Shown: in pieces, positions 12,010 through 24,100 of the stretch
How positions within the stretch are numbered: position 1 is the stretch's first letter
Layout of the letters: each line of letters opens with the position of its first letter
Notes under the pieces: model-generated
Told to the model about the DNA's origin: nothing
Databases searched by the model: none
The model's input: the letters and a program-made list of their open reading frames with translations, nothing else
Made by a program: the position numbers and the translations under genes
Source of the DNA: Megascapheus bottae
Lineage: Eukaryota; Chordata; Mammalia; Rodentia; Geomyidae
NCBI GenBank assembly: GCA_024803745.1
Contig: JANJXV010000004.1
Span: 56,835,858-56,899,857, forward strand
Reading direction: 5' to 3'
DNA length: 64,000 bases

Positions 12010-12745
12010 ATATGACCACATGCACGTAGATATTGAGCCTTTGTGACTTACTCCTATGAGTATCCTTTGATCTCACTGTGTGACTGTGAGACCTGTATAA
12101 TAATTTATCATGTCCCAGTGTATTAATTTTTTTTTTTTTTTACCATCCAGTGGGTTTACTTGTAGATATATGGGTACATTCTCATTACTGTAAGTGAGGG
12201 AAACCATGCAACTTCTTTTTGTTTGGGTCTGGCTTACTTCATCTCATAGAATTTTTTTTCAAGTCTTTCATTTCATTACAAATGGTACAGTATCATTCCT
12301 TCTGATGAAAGAATAGAATTCCATTCTGTATCTATATCACATTTTCTTCATTCATCGACTGTGGGCCATCTGGGTTGTTCCAAATCTTGGCTATAGTAAA
12401 CAACACTGTGCTGGTCTCTTTAGGGTGGCATTGATTATGTTCTGTTGGATAAATACCCAGGAGTAGAGTTGTTGGGTCATAGGGAAGGTATATTTAGTCT
12501 TTTTGAGGAACTTCTATACTGCTTTTCAGAATAGTTGAACAAGTTTATATTCCCACCAACAGTGTAGTAGAGTTCCTTTTTGGCCATGTCCCTACCAGCA
12601 TTTGTTTTCATTAGTTTTCTTGATAATGGTTATTCTAATTGGAGTGAGACAAAATCTCAATGTTATTCTGATTTTCATATCTTTTATGGCCAGACATGTT
12701 GAACATTTCTTCATATGTCTATCGGAAGCATATGTATTTTTTGCC
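12010..12745 (-). mobile_element. L1 fragment, older subfamily
   Basis: Aligns by eye with the ORF2 end and 3' part seen at 1100-1560 (catctgggttgtt, cccaggagtag, ttctaattggagtgag) but is more diverged. Confidence 0.8.
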
Positions 12746-12775
12746 TTTATGTAGTTATTTTTATTTTTTAATTTT

Positions 12776-13255
12776 TAATATTCTTTTTTACCGTAATTAA
12801 TAGAAGGGTTCCATTATATTTGCCAGATACAAGGCGCATTACTTCACATAGATACCCCTTCTCATGTTTTTGCCCCCATTTCCTTCCCCCTACCCCCTCC
12901 CCTCATCTTGTTTTCCTCCCTTCACTATCCTATTTCAAATAAACAAGCATATATATATAATATACCAGATAACAAGGTAAGATACTGTAACAATATGAGA
13001 TAACCAAGAGACATCAGAGAGATGAGAAATATATTACATTAAGAACAGCAGTCACACACTATATGGCTCTTGTTTCTATATCCTGGAGGTCATTTCATTT
13101 ATCCTCATCCTGTATGGCCTATGTATCTAGGTTTTGCCCTATTATAAACCTCTGCTAGGAGAGTCCAAGGTTTATACTAATTATGACAAATGAGGGAAAC
13201 CATTGAGCCTATGTTCCTTTGAGTCTGACTGGAAGCATATACTTTCTGTAACACA
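12776..13255 (-). mobile_element. L1 3' end
   Basis: Begins accgtaattaatagaagggt and continues through C-rich sequence to ccattgagcctatg. The same end occurs at 13730, 32560, 34601, 46403 and 58903. Confidence 0.8.
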
Positions 13256-13274
13256 TCTAATTCTTTTTTTAAAT

Positions 13275-13275
<1 letters not shown>

Positions 13276-13319
<44 letters not shown>
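13276..13319. repeat. (TG)n microsatellite
   Basis: About 22 TG units. Confidence 0.95.
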
Positions 13320-13320
<1 letters not shown>

Positions 13321-13500
13321 GGTTGAATTTACGCTTGAATTCAGAGCCTGGGTGCTGTCTCTGAACTTTTTTTAACTCAAGGCTAAGTAGTATTCTACCA
13401 CTTGAGCCATAGCTCCACTTTGGGTTTTCTGGTGGTTAATTGGAGATGAGTCTCATGGACTTTTCTTCTCTGGTGGACGATCCTGGCCTGATAGCTTCGG
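13321..13500 (-). mobile_element. B1-Geo SINE, diverged
   Basis: Geo half and part of the B1 half (ggttaattggagatgag). Confidence 0.7.
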
Positions 13501-13540
13501 ACCTCGTGCTTGGCCTTAAATCCGAGTTTTAAAGTATTGA

Positions 13541-13728
13541 GGTCTAGTAATACTAGCTACTCGAGAAGCTGAGATCTGAGGAAAGTGTGTGAGACTCTAA
13601 TCTCCAATTAACCACCAGAAAACCGGAAGTGGCACTGTGGCTTAAGTGGTAATGCTCTAGCCTTGAGCTGAAAAGCTCAGGGACAGCGCCCAGGCCAGAG
13701 TTCAAGCCCCAAGACTGACAAAAAAAAA
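13541..13728 (+). mobile_element. B1-Geo SINE
   Basis: Sense copy with an A8 tail; 5' end truncated at tactagctactcgag. Confidence 0.85.
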
Positions 13729-13729
13729 T

Positions 13730-13946
13730 GACTACCTTGTTGTCTGGTATATTGTATATATGTTTGTTTGTTTATTTGAAATAGGAAAGGAAAGGGGGGA
13801 AAACAAGATGAGGGGAGGGGGGTGGGGGGAGAGAAATGGGGACAAAAACATGAGAAGAGGTGTTAATGTTTGTGAAGTAATGTACCTTCTATCTGTCGAA
13901 TATAACTGTAACCCTCTATTAATTACAATAAAAATATGAAAAAAAT
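13730..13946 (+). mobile_element. L1 3' end
   Basis: Ends ttaattacaataaaaatatg; it is the inverse partner of 12776-13255. Confidence 0.8.
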
Positions 13947-14239
13947 TGGAATCTAACAGTGAAACAGAATTTAAATGATCGTGTTTACACATTTATCTTT
14001 ATCAAGATACAGAACATTATCCTAGTAAAATTCCATTAGAATTCTTCCCTGAAGGTTTACCCCTGCCCTCACTCATGCTGAAGCAATTGCTAGTCTCACT
14101 TTTCCACCTAAGATTGCTTTTACCTCTCTATTCAGTATAATGCTTTCTTGTTACGGGAGTGGTTTGGTCTCTTTATAGTTAAGTATTTATATTGTGAGCA
14201 TAATACCGCTGCTTTTAAATTTTTTTATTTTTATGTTTT

Positions 14240-14433
14240 ATTTTTGCTGGTTCTGGGGCTCAAACTCTGGTCCTTACTGTACCTGAGCATTTGTGCTAAT
14301 GACTAGCACTCTACCACTTAAACCACAGTGCCATTTCCTGATTTTGTGTGTGTGTGTGTGTTTTAGAGATTAGAGTCTTTTTGAATGGTGATCCTTAGAT
14401 AGCAGCCTCCTTAGTAGCTAGGATTACAGGTGC
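14240..14433 (-). mobile_element. B1-Geo SINE, diverged
   Basis: Contains an internal (GT)10 at the junction; ends ggattacaggtgc. Followed at 14476-14555 by a weak Geo fragment. Confidence 0.7.
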
Positions 14434-14837
14434 AAACTTAAAAGAAAATTTTACACAGAACTAGAGTTAGAGTTCCCTGATAGAACACCAACCCTGAGCA
14501 CACAAGCTAAGGTACAGGGCACAGTCCCTAAGTTCAAGGCTCAGTACCGACAAGAAAGAGCAGGAGGCAAGGGGAGGAGGGAAAGAGGGAAAGAAAGAAA
14601 ATTTTACAAATGTGTTAATTATTGTTCTAAATGCAAGAAAATTAACAAACTGTTTATGTATTTTACATCAATGTTTAACCGAGTATTTTGCTCTCTAATA
14701 TACTTTAAAAGCTTAAAATGATGGATTGGACTGTATTTGTTTAATACTGGCTACAGTTAAAAACAGAAGTAGGAAATTTTCGTGAATACTTCTGAATTTA
14801 AGTAATATATTTTTTAACTCTTTCTTATATTTTTTAG

Positions 14838-14993
14838 AGGAATTTAATGATAGAATTTTGCGACCAGAGTTATCAAATGATGAGATGCTATCTCTTCATG
14901 AAGAGTTGCAGAAGATTTATAAAACATATTGTTTGGATGAAAGTATTGACAAAATTAGATTTGATCCCTTTATTGTAGAAGAGATTCAAAGAA
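14838..14993 (+). CDS. SNX14: SNX14 exon, RGS domain middle
   Basis: Opens after a pyrimidine-rich tract ending ttttttag and closes at gtaagtg. It enters with two bases of a codon and leaves with one. It encodes [20 protein letters not shown] and runs to [10 protein letters not shown], helices of the RGS fold. It is the first SNX14 exon in the window; no earlier exon was found in 1-14837. Confidence 0.95.
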
Positions 14994-16596
14994 GTAAGTG
15001 AAAAATGGTAAAGATAATGAATTCTGTAGCTCCTTGATAAAAGTTTTTTTCATGTATTCTCTGTTTATTATTTCAGTATATATGTGAGATATTTGAATAG
15101 TTTCTTATTTTTATTATTTAGGGATCTTTGTCAACCTTATTTGTTGCTTAAAATACCTTTTTAAAATACTTTAATAATGAGATGAATCTTTGCAAAAAAG
15201 ACATTCACAATTCATGTAATGGATCTTAGTTCTTTAATTTCATACCCTAGTATAATTTCTTAAGATGGAGTTTTTATAGGACATAGTTGTACCAGATTGT
15301 TTTTTTAAGTATAATGAATTTAAACTAATAGTGTTTCTGTGTTGCTTGGAAATAATTTCTGCCATGATATTTTTTTAATAGTTGCCGAAGGCCCATACAT
15401 AGATGTTGTGAAACTTCAGACGATGAGATGTCTTTTTGAAGCATATGAACATGTTCTTTCTCTCCTGGAGAATGTGTTTACTCCTATGTTCTGCCACAGT
15501 GACGAGGTAAGTCAAAGCATTAACCTTGTTTGAAGATACTTATACAAAGTTTAATAGAAAATTTGACATTGTTAGATAAGTGATTCAAATAATGAACAGA
15601 AAAATATAACATACCCAATTCTAAAACCATGTTTGTGTTTATTTAACACAAGGATCCAGATTCACTTACTGCCATATGCCTAAATAGCTTTCTATTACAG
15701 AAACTACATTCTTCTTTTTTTTTTTTTGCCAATTCTGGGGCTTGAACTCAGTGCCTGGGCACTGTCCTTGGACACTTTTTTTTTTTTTTTTTTTGCCAGT
15801 CCTGGGATTAAGCTCAGGGCCTGAGCACTATCCTTGGATTTTTCTCAAGGATAGAACTCTACCACTTGAGCCTCAGCACCACTTCCAGCTTTTTCTATGT
15901 ATGTGGTACCAAGGAATTGAACCTGGGTGTGCATGCATGCTAAGCAAGCACTCTACCATTAGGCCAAATTCCCAGCCCCTGTCCTTGGACATTTTTTGCT
16001 TAGGCTAGCACTCTGTGACTTAAGCTACAGCACCACTTCGAGCTTTTTCTGTGTATGTGGTACTGAGGAATTGAACCCATGGCTTTGTGTGTGCTAGGCA
16101 AGCACTCTACCACTAGGCTGCACTCCAGGCCCCTGAAACCACATCCTTGTATATAGTTATATATAATCCTTACCCTGTTTGGCTGTGGCTATATTCACTT
16201 GATTTCAATAGCTTTTTCCTCTCTCTCTTTCCCTCCCTCCCTCCCTTCCTTCCTTTATTTCTTCCTTTCTTCCTTCCTTCCTTTTTTTTTTTTTTTTTTT
16301 TTGCCAGTCCTGGCTTGAACTCATGACCTGAGCACTGGTCTTGGCTTTCTCAAGACTAGAGCTCTACCACTTGAACCACAGCACCACTTCTGGCTTTTTC
16401 TTTGTATATATATATATATGTATTATCAAGGAATCCAACCAGGTCTTTGCACATGCTAGGCAAGCACTCTATTACTAGGCCAAACACCTGGCCCCTTCCA
16501 ATAGCTTTTTCTGTTTACCTTTTTTTTCTGGTGGGAGAGTAGGGGTAGTATTGGGGATAGAAACCAGGGCTTAATAGGCTTGAATTCAGGGCTCTA

Positions 16597-16630
<34 letters not shown>

Positions 16631-18147
16631 CAGTCCTGGGCTTGAGCTCAGGGCCTGAGCACTGTCCTTGGACTGTCTCAAGGTTAGAGCTCTACCACTC
16701 GAGCCTCAGCATCACTTCTGGCTTTTTTCTATGTATGTGGTACCGAGGAATCGCCCGAGACTTCGTGCATGCTAGGCAAGCACTCTACCACTAGGTCAAA
16801 CTCCTGGCCCTCTAAGCTTCTTTTGCTTTAGCACTTTACCACTTAGCCACAGCATCACTTCTGGGTGTTTGTTTGTTTGTTTCTTTGTTTATATGGTATT
16901 AAGGAATTGAGCCCAGGGCTTCATGCATGCTAGGTAAGTACCACTAGGCCATCCATGCTCCTGAGCCCTTAATTGCATTTCTTTTAAACTGAAGAATATA
17001 AAGAAAAAGTAGCACATTTTCATGTCACATTTTAATTTAGTGACATTGATTTTTTATTTTGAAGTATTTCAGACAACTCTTAAGAGGCGCAGAATCACCA
17101 ACACGCAATTCAAAATTCAACAGGTAGGTGTCTTCATCTATATATGTCTTGTTGAACTTGCTTATACTAACTGTGATACAGTATCATTATATTATTAGCT
17201 TTTTTTTTTTAGCCAATCTTAGGGCTTGAACTCAGGGCTGAGCACTGTCCTTGGGCTAGAGCCATAGCACCACTTCAGGCTTTTTCTGTGTATGTGGTAA
17301 CAAGGAATTGAACCTGGGTCTTCATGCATGCTAGGCAAGCACTCTACCATTAGGCCAAACTCTTGGCCCTATTAACTGTTTTTCAAATGAATATATGGTT
17401 CCATTGTCACATGAATGTATAAGACATTTGTCAGTGAATTGTAGAACTGCTCCATGTATAGTACAGATACTTGAATTCTTTTAAAAAATTGATATGCTTG
17501 TAAATACAACCTAATTAGAGCATACATATTAGTTCTTGACAATCTACTTTGTTTGATAGTAGGGACATGTAAAAATGAAACCCAAAGATACCTCAGAGGT
17601 TTTCTTTTGTGTGTGTGTGTGTGGGGGGGTGGTTATGGGGCTTGTACTCTGGACCTGGGCACTGTCTCTAAGCTTCTTCAGCTCAAGGCTACTGCCCTAC
17701 CATTGTGAGCCACAGCCCCACTTCCTTTTTTCTAGTGGTTAATTGGAGATAAGAGTCTCAAGTTCTTTAATGCTGGGGCTGGCTTTGAACCTTGATCCTC
17801 AGATCTCAGCCTTCTGAGTAGCTAAGATTACAGGCATGAACCACCCAGGTACCTCAGAGTTTTGTTTTTTTTTTTTTTTGCCGGTCCTGGGCTTGGGCTC
17901 AGGGCCTGAGCACTGTCCTTGGACTTTCTCAAGGCTAGAGCTCTACCACTTGAGCCTCAGCACCACTCCCGGCTTTTTTCTATGTATGTGGTACCAAGGA
18001 TTCGAACCTGGGCCTTCTGCATGCTAGGCAAGCACTCTACCATTAGGCCAAACTCCCAGCCCTACCTTAGAGTTTTTAAGTGTTCTTTATGCTTTTTTCT
18101 CCTCTACCAACACCTCCTCTTCCTCCTCCTCCTCCTCCTGCTCCTTC

Positions 18148-18178
<31 letters not shown>

Positions 18179-21100
18179 TTTCCTCCACCTTCTTTTTTTT
18201 GCTGGTCCTATTACTTGAACTCAGGGTCTGGGTGCTGTCACTGAGCCTGTCTGTGCTCAAGCTAGTGCTCTACCATTTGAGCCATAGTGCCACTTCTGTT
18301 TTTTTTCTGAGTAGTTTATTGGACATAAGAGTCTCTTTTGGATTTAACTGTCTGGAAAGTTTTGAACCATGATCCTCAGATCTCAGTCTCCTGAGTAGCT
18401 AGGATTATAAGCATGAGCCACTGGTGCCTGGATTGTTTCATTTTCATAGAAAACTTTCATTAGATACTTACTGGATAAAAATGAGAGGGCAGAGGGAGGT
18501 TTCTCCTTTTTCTTTCTGATTCTTCAAGTTGAAATGTGTACTTAAATAATTTTTAAAAATAACACGGGAGAATTTTATCCCCTTGTAATGCTGATTAATG
18601 TCCTCATTTGTCTTTACAGTGTTGTGTATAGAATGTTAGGTCTACAAGATTGATGCAGACATCAAAACGTATTCAAAACAATCATTTACATTCTCAGAAC
18701 TTTCTAGTTTGTCAAATACATCTTGAAGTCAACTAAGATGTAGGGAAGTTGGAATATGGAGCATTTTATAGATGGTAAAGTATAGAAAGATGGGAAAAAT
18801 CATAGAGAAGGATATGTTGGGTTATTTTTGTCATCGTCAGATATTTTATCATATATATTTATTTATTGCCAGTCTTGGGGCTTGAACTCAGGGCCTGGGC
18901 ACTGTCCTTAGACATTTTTGCTCAAGGCTAATGGTCTACCACTTGAGCCACTTCAGGCTTTTTCTGTGCATGTGGTACTGAGGAATTGAGCCCAGAGCTT
19001 CATGTATGCTAGGCACTCTACCACTAGGCTATGCTCCTGGCCCCTACCAGGTATTTTATGAGTAGGTAGATTCAAATTTGTTTGAATACTGAATATTGTT
19101 ATATACAGCTTCTGTACAGACAAATTGTATGTAGTGTACCTTTTTTCAAAGGTAGAAGAATACATTTATGATATCACTTTTTTTTTTTTTGGTGCTGGTT
19201 CTGGGACTTGAACTCAGGGCCTGGGTGCTATACTAGAGTCTTTTTGATATAAAATATTTAAAATAATTATGTAGAAGTTGTTTTTATCCTTTTGGTGCCA
19301 GTCTTGGAGCTTGAATTTAGGACCTGAGTTTGTCCTTGACTAGTACTGCTCTGTCATTTGAGTCACGGTTCCACTTTTGGCTTTTTCTTGGTTACTTGGA
19401 AATAATCTCATGGGCTTTTCTTTCCTGCCCTGGGTGTGATCCTCAGATCTCAACCTCTGAACAGGTGTGAGTCATAGGTGTCTATAACTACTTTAAAAAA
19501 CTTGGTTTTTACATTATCTGACTCATGTAATTATAATCCTTCTGTACATCACCTTTATAATAACATTAAAGTAAATTAATGAAACATAATTTATAGCCAT
19601 GAAATATAGACTTCGTTTAACAAAAATAATATTCATACTATTGCCAGTTATAGGGCTTGAACTCAGGGCCTAAACACTGTCCTTGGGTTTTCTCAAGGCT
19701 AGAGCTCTATCACTTGAGCCACAGCACCACTTCTGGCTTTTTCTATGTATGTGATACCAAGGAATCAAACCTGGGCCTTCGTGTATGCTAGGCAAGTACT
19801 CTTACCACTAGGCCAAACTCCTGGCCTTAAAGTATTTTAACCCAGACCATCTACTTCTTGTTCTAGCCAATGCATTTTCAAGGCCTTCTATAAAATTTCA
19901 TATTATTTTTGAGAAACAGGTGGGATTTTTTCTTGCTTATAAACTTAGAATAAGTCTGCTCTTAATAGTTAAATCTAAATCAAGGTCATAACAATTTTAC
20001 CTTTAGACATAGAAAGCTTTCTTTCCCACTTTGAGACCACTTCACTATCTTCAGTATACTTAGGTACTCGTTTTGCTTGCTTTAAAATATAAAAATGAGG
20101 ACTGGGAATATGGCTTAGTGATAAGAGTGCTTGCTTCGGCATGCATGAACTTTTGTGTTCAAAACTCATACTCGACTCTGGCTTTTTGTGGTGGTTAATT
20201 GGGATAAGAGTCTTATGGACCTTCCTGCCTGGGGTGGCTTTGAACCACGATCCTCAAATCTCAGCCCCTTGGACAGGCAGGCATTTTACTGCTATGCCAT
20301 GCTCCCAGCCCTATTCATTGGGTTTCATGTCTGCATTTTATTTAGTTGTATTTTAAAAGTAAGATTTTTTTTTTTTGCCAGTCCTGGGCTTGAGCTCAGT
20401 GCCTGAGCACTGTCCTTGCATTTTCTCAAGGCTAGAGCTCTACCACTTGAGCCTCAGCACCACTTCCAGCTTTTTTTTCTGTATATGTGGTGCTGAGGAA
20501 TCGAACCTGGGTCTTCATGCATGCTAGACAAAGCACTCTACCACTAGGCCAAACTCCTGGCCCCTTAAAAGTAAGATTTTTAAGACAGATTTTTAATCTT
20601 AAATTATTTCATTATATATTTAGAGCAAATTTTTTTTAATATTTAAAAATCTTTTGTTAATGTTTTTAAAAATCATATTTGTATAATATTACATATATTG
20701 TTTGAGGTTAAACCAGGGACTTCATGCATTGTAGGGAAGTACTCTGCCACTGAGGTACACTCTGAACCCCAACACATTCATTTTTAAATACTCAAGCTAA
20801 AAATTTGTAAACAAGCATATATGATTGTATCTAACACGAACACAAACTCCATCCTGAAAAATATGAATTTATTTTGTATGCCAAGTATTTGGTAGCTTAA
20901 CCTCCACATACTTTTTACTGGTCAGTAAGTATGCCTAAGAACAGAAAGAAATACAGGCTTAGGTTATGACATACTGAACTTTTAAGTTCTATTATTTAGT
21001 AGTATAAATTTCTTATCCTTATACCAAATATACAGTGGAGGCTTTGTTCCTCTTACACTTATCGTGGTTTTTATGTATGAATTTCATCCTTTTACAAAGA

Positions 21101-24100
21101 TAAATCATATCCTCTTATTTAACTTTCAAGTTTTAAGATTTTGTTTTCTATTCTAAAGTGAAACTTGTTTAATGTTTGGGCTTTTTCTCTTCTTCTAATA
21201 TAATTTCCACATATCTGATATTGCAGAGGTAGCCTAAGTTTGGATGATTTTCGGTAAGTCTTGAGCATGTGAATATTTTTAGTATAAGTTTATCTGTTTA
21301 AGTCCATAATGTACATTCTAAGCAACCTAAATATAGCTAAAAAGAAAAAAATATGAGACATTATGTTGTTAGATAACATTCATTCATTCATTCATTCATT
21401 CATTCATTTATTTATGCATGCCAGTCCTGGGCTTGAATCAAGGGCCTGGGCACTGTCCTTGGGTCTTTCTCAAGACTAGCGCTCTACCATTTGAGCCACA
21501 GCACCACTTCTGGCTTTTTTCTGTGTTTGTGGTACTGAGGGATCATGCATGCTAGGCCACATTCCTGGCCCCTAGATAATTTTTTTGTCACTTGTGAGGC
21601 TTGAACTCTGGGCGCTGTCCCAGAGCTCTTCAGGTGAAGAGCTACTACCCTTTGAGCCGCTGTACCACTTTCTGGTTTTCTGGTGGTTTAACTGGAGATA
21701 AGAGTCTCATGGACTTTAGTGCCCAGGCTGGCTTTGAACGGTGATCTTCAGATCTCAATCCCCTGAAAGCTAGGATTACCAGAGTGAGCCACTGAGCCCA
21801 GCTGCTGAGATTTTTATGTAGTTATTTATTTTGCCAGTCCTGGGGCTTGAACTCAGGGCCTGAACACTGTCCTTGGGCTTTTTCAAGGCTAACGCTCTAC
21901 CACTTGAGCCACAGCACCACTTCTGGCTTTTTCTATGTATATATATGTAGTACCAAGGAATCCAACCTTGTTTTTGTGCATGCTGGGCAAGCACTCTACC
22001 ACTAGGCCAAACTCCTGGCCCCTTCCAATAGCTTTTTCTGTTTACCTTTTTTTTTTTCCCTTGTCCAGGCTGGCTTCCAGCTGCAGTCCTCTGATATCAG
22101 CCTCCTAAGTAGCTAAGGTGATACACCTGAGCCACTAGCCACTAGTTCCCAGCATATGTTATGATAATATCAAAATGTTTTGATACTAAGATATTTTCAC
22201 ATTTCAAGCTTGTTGACTTTTTTTTTTTGCCAGTCCTATGCTTGAACTCAGGGCCTGAGCACTGTCCTTGGACTTTCTCAAGGTTATAATTCTACCACTT
22301 GAGCCTCAGCACCATTTCTGGCTTTTTTCTATGTATGTGGTACTGAGGAATCGAACCAGGGTCTTCATGCATGCTAGGCAAGCATTGTACCACTAGGTCA
22401 AACTCCCAGCCCATCAAGCTTGTTGACTTTTTGTAGAAAGGGTTTTTGTTTGTTTTTTGGGAGGAGGATTTTGTTGTTGTTGTTGTTGGTTGCGGGGCTT
22501 GAACTATTCAGCTCAGGGCTAGCCCTGTAACCACTTGAGCCACAGTAGCACTTACCGTTTTCTGGTAGTTAATTGGAAAAGAGTGTCATAGACTTTTTGT
22601 GCCTGGCCTAGCTTTGAAGCATGATCCTCAGATTTCCAGAGTAGCTGGGATTACAGGCACCTGGCTAAAGAGGATTTTTTTTGGGGGGTGGGGTGGGTGA
22701 GTCATGGGGTTTGAACTCGGCCTGGGGTCTGTCCCTGAGCTCTTCAGCTCAAGGCTACTGCCCTACCCTTGAGCCAAGCACCATTTCCCATTTTCTAAAG
22801 GTTAATCGGAGATAAGAGTCTCAGATCCTTTTGTGCCGGGCTGGCTTTGAATCTTGATCCTCAGATCTTAGCCTCCTGAGTAGCTAGGATCACAGGTGTG
22901 AGCCACCCACCCTGCTGGAATTATTATTACTATTTTTTGGTCTGTCCTGGGCCTTGAGCTCAGGGCCTGAGCGCTGTCCTTGGGCTTTCTCAAGGCTAGA
23001 ACTCTGCCACTTGAGTCACAGCACCACTTCTGGCTTCTTTTCTATGTATGTAGTACCAAGGAATTGAACCTGGATCCTCATGCATGCAAGGCAAGCACTC
23101 TACCACTAGGCCAAACTCCTGGCCCTGGAATGTTTTTTTTGTAATTAATTAAAAAAAATTTTTTTTTTTCGGCCTGTGGCTTGAACTCAGGGACTGAGCA
23201 TTGTCTTTGGGGTTTCTCAAGACAGGACCACTTCTGGCCTTTTCCAAGTATGTGGTACTGAGGAATCAAACCTGGGTCTTCATGCATGCTAGGCAAACAC
23301 TCTACCAGTAGGCCAAACTCCCGGCCCCCACGGAAGTTTTTTAGAGAGGATTTTGCTCAGTTCTTTTGCATAATATTTTTTTTTTCAGTTGTCTGTGGGA
23401 CTTGAACTCTGGGCCTGGATGTTGTCCCTGAGCTCTTCAGCTCAAGGCTAGCTAGGACTCTGCCATTTGAGCCACAGTGCCACTTCTGGTGTTTTTGGTG
23501 GTTAATTGGAGATATGAGTCTCAAAGACTTTTTGTGCCTAGGCTCTGAACTGCAATCTTCAGATCTCAGTCTCCTGAGTAGCTAGGATTACAGGTGTGAG
23601 CTACCAGTGCCCAGCTTAATAATTTGTTTTTAAAGAGCTTTTTAAAAAAGTAATTTAATATTTCTATTATTCTATTTTAAAAATATCATCCTTCCAGATA
23701 TTGTTTTATGGTCTTTAGATTCTAGAGGTGAAAAAAAATCAAGGTTCTAGGTATTTTACAACCTTTTATATATTTTTTTGGAAATAGTTTTATCAGGAGT
23801 AACTATTTTCTCTTTTTTGTTCGGTCATACTAGCGTTGGAACTCAGGAGCTTAAGTTTGCAAAGAAGACACTCTACACTTGAGCCACACCTCCTACTAAC
23901 ACTGTGTTTGACAAAAATAATAATTAAATTCTTACTTAGATAAAATAATCTGGCTTACTAAACTTTTCACTTTTTGCTACTTATTAGTATTTTTCTAGTT
24001 TTAAATAAGTTGGATTTGTTCCTCAGACTATGTATATAATATAAATGTTACCATGTACTTTGTATGTTTGAAACTTGATCAGTTTTTTTCTGTAATTGTT

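Larger units (their letters stand above)
1..14837 (+). other. SNX14: SNX14 intron (upstream end outside window)
   Basis: No exon of SNX14 or another gene was found here. Contents are a - strand L1, a PPP1R8 retrocopy, SINEs and L1 3' ends, listed separately. 220-486 and 13947-14220 hold AT-rich sequence with no recognisable element. Assignment as intron is inferred from the phase-2 acceptor at 14838. Confidence 0.75.

Noticed and set aside
18098..18192. Leucine-rich frame as a possible membrane peptide
   Set aside because: It is the (CTC)n tract next to SINEs.
20099..20168. tRNA gene
   Set aside because: A and B boxes belong to an ID SINE monomer; no cloverleaf with acceptor stem closes.
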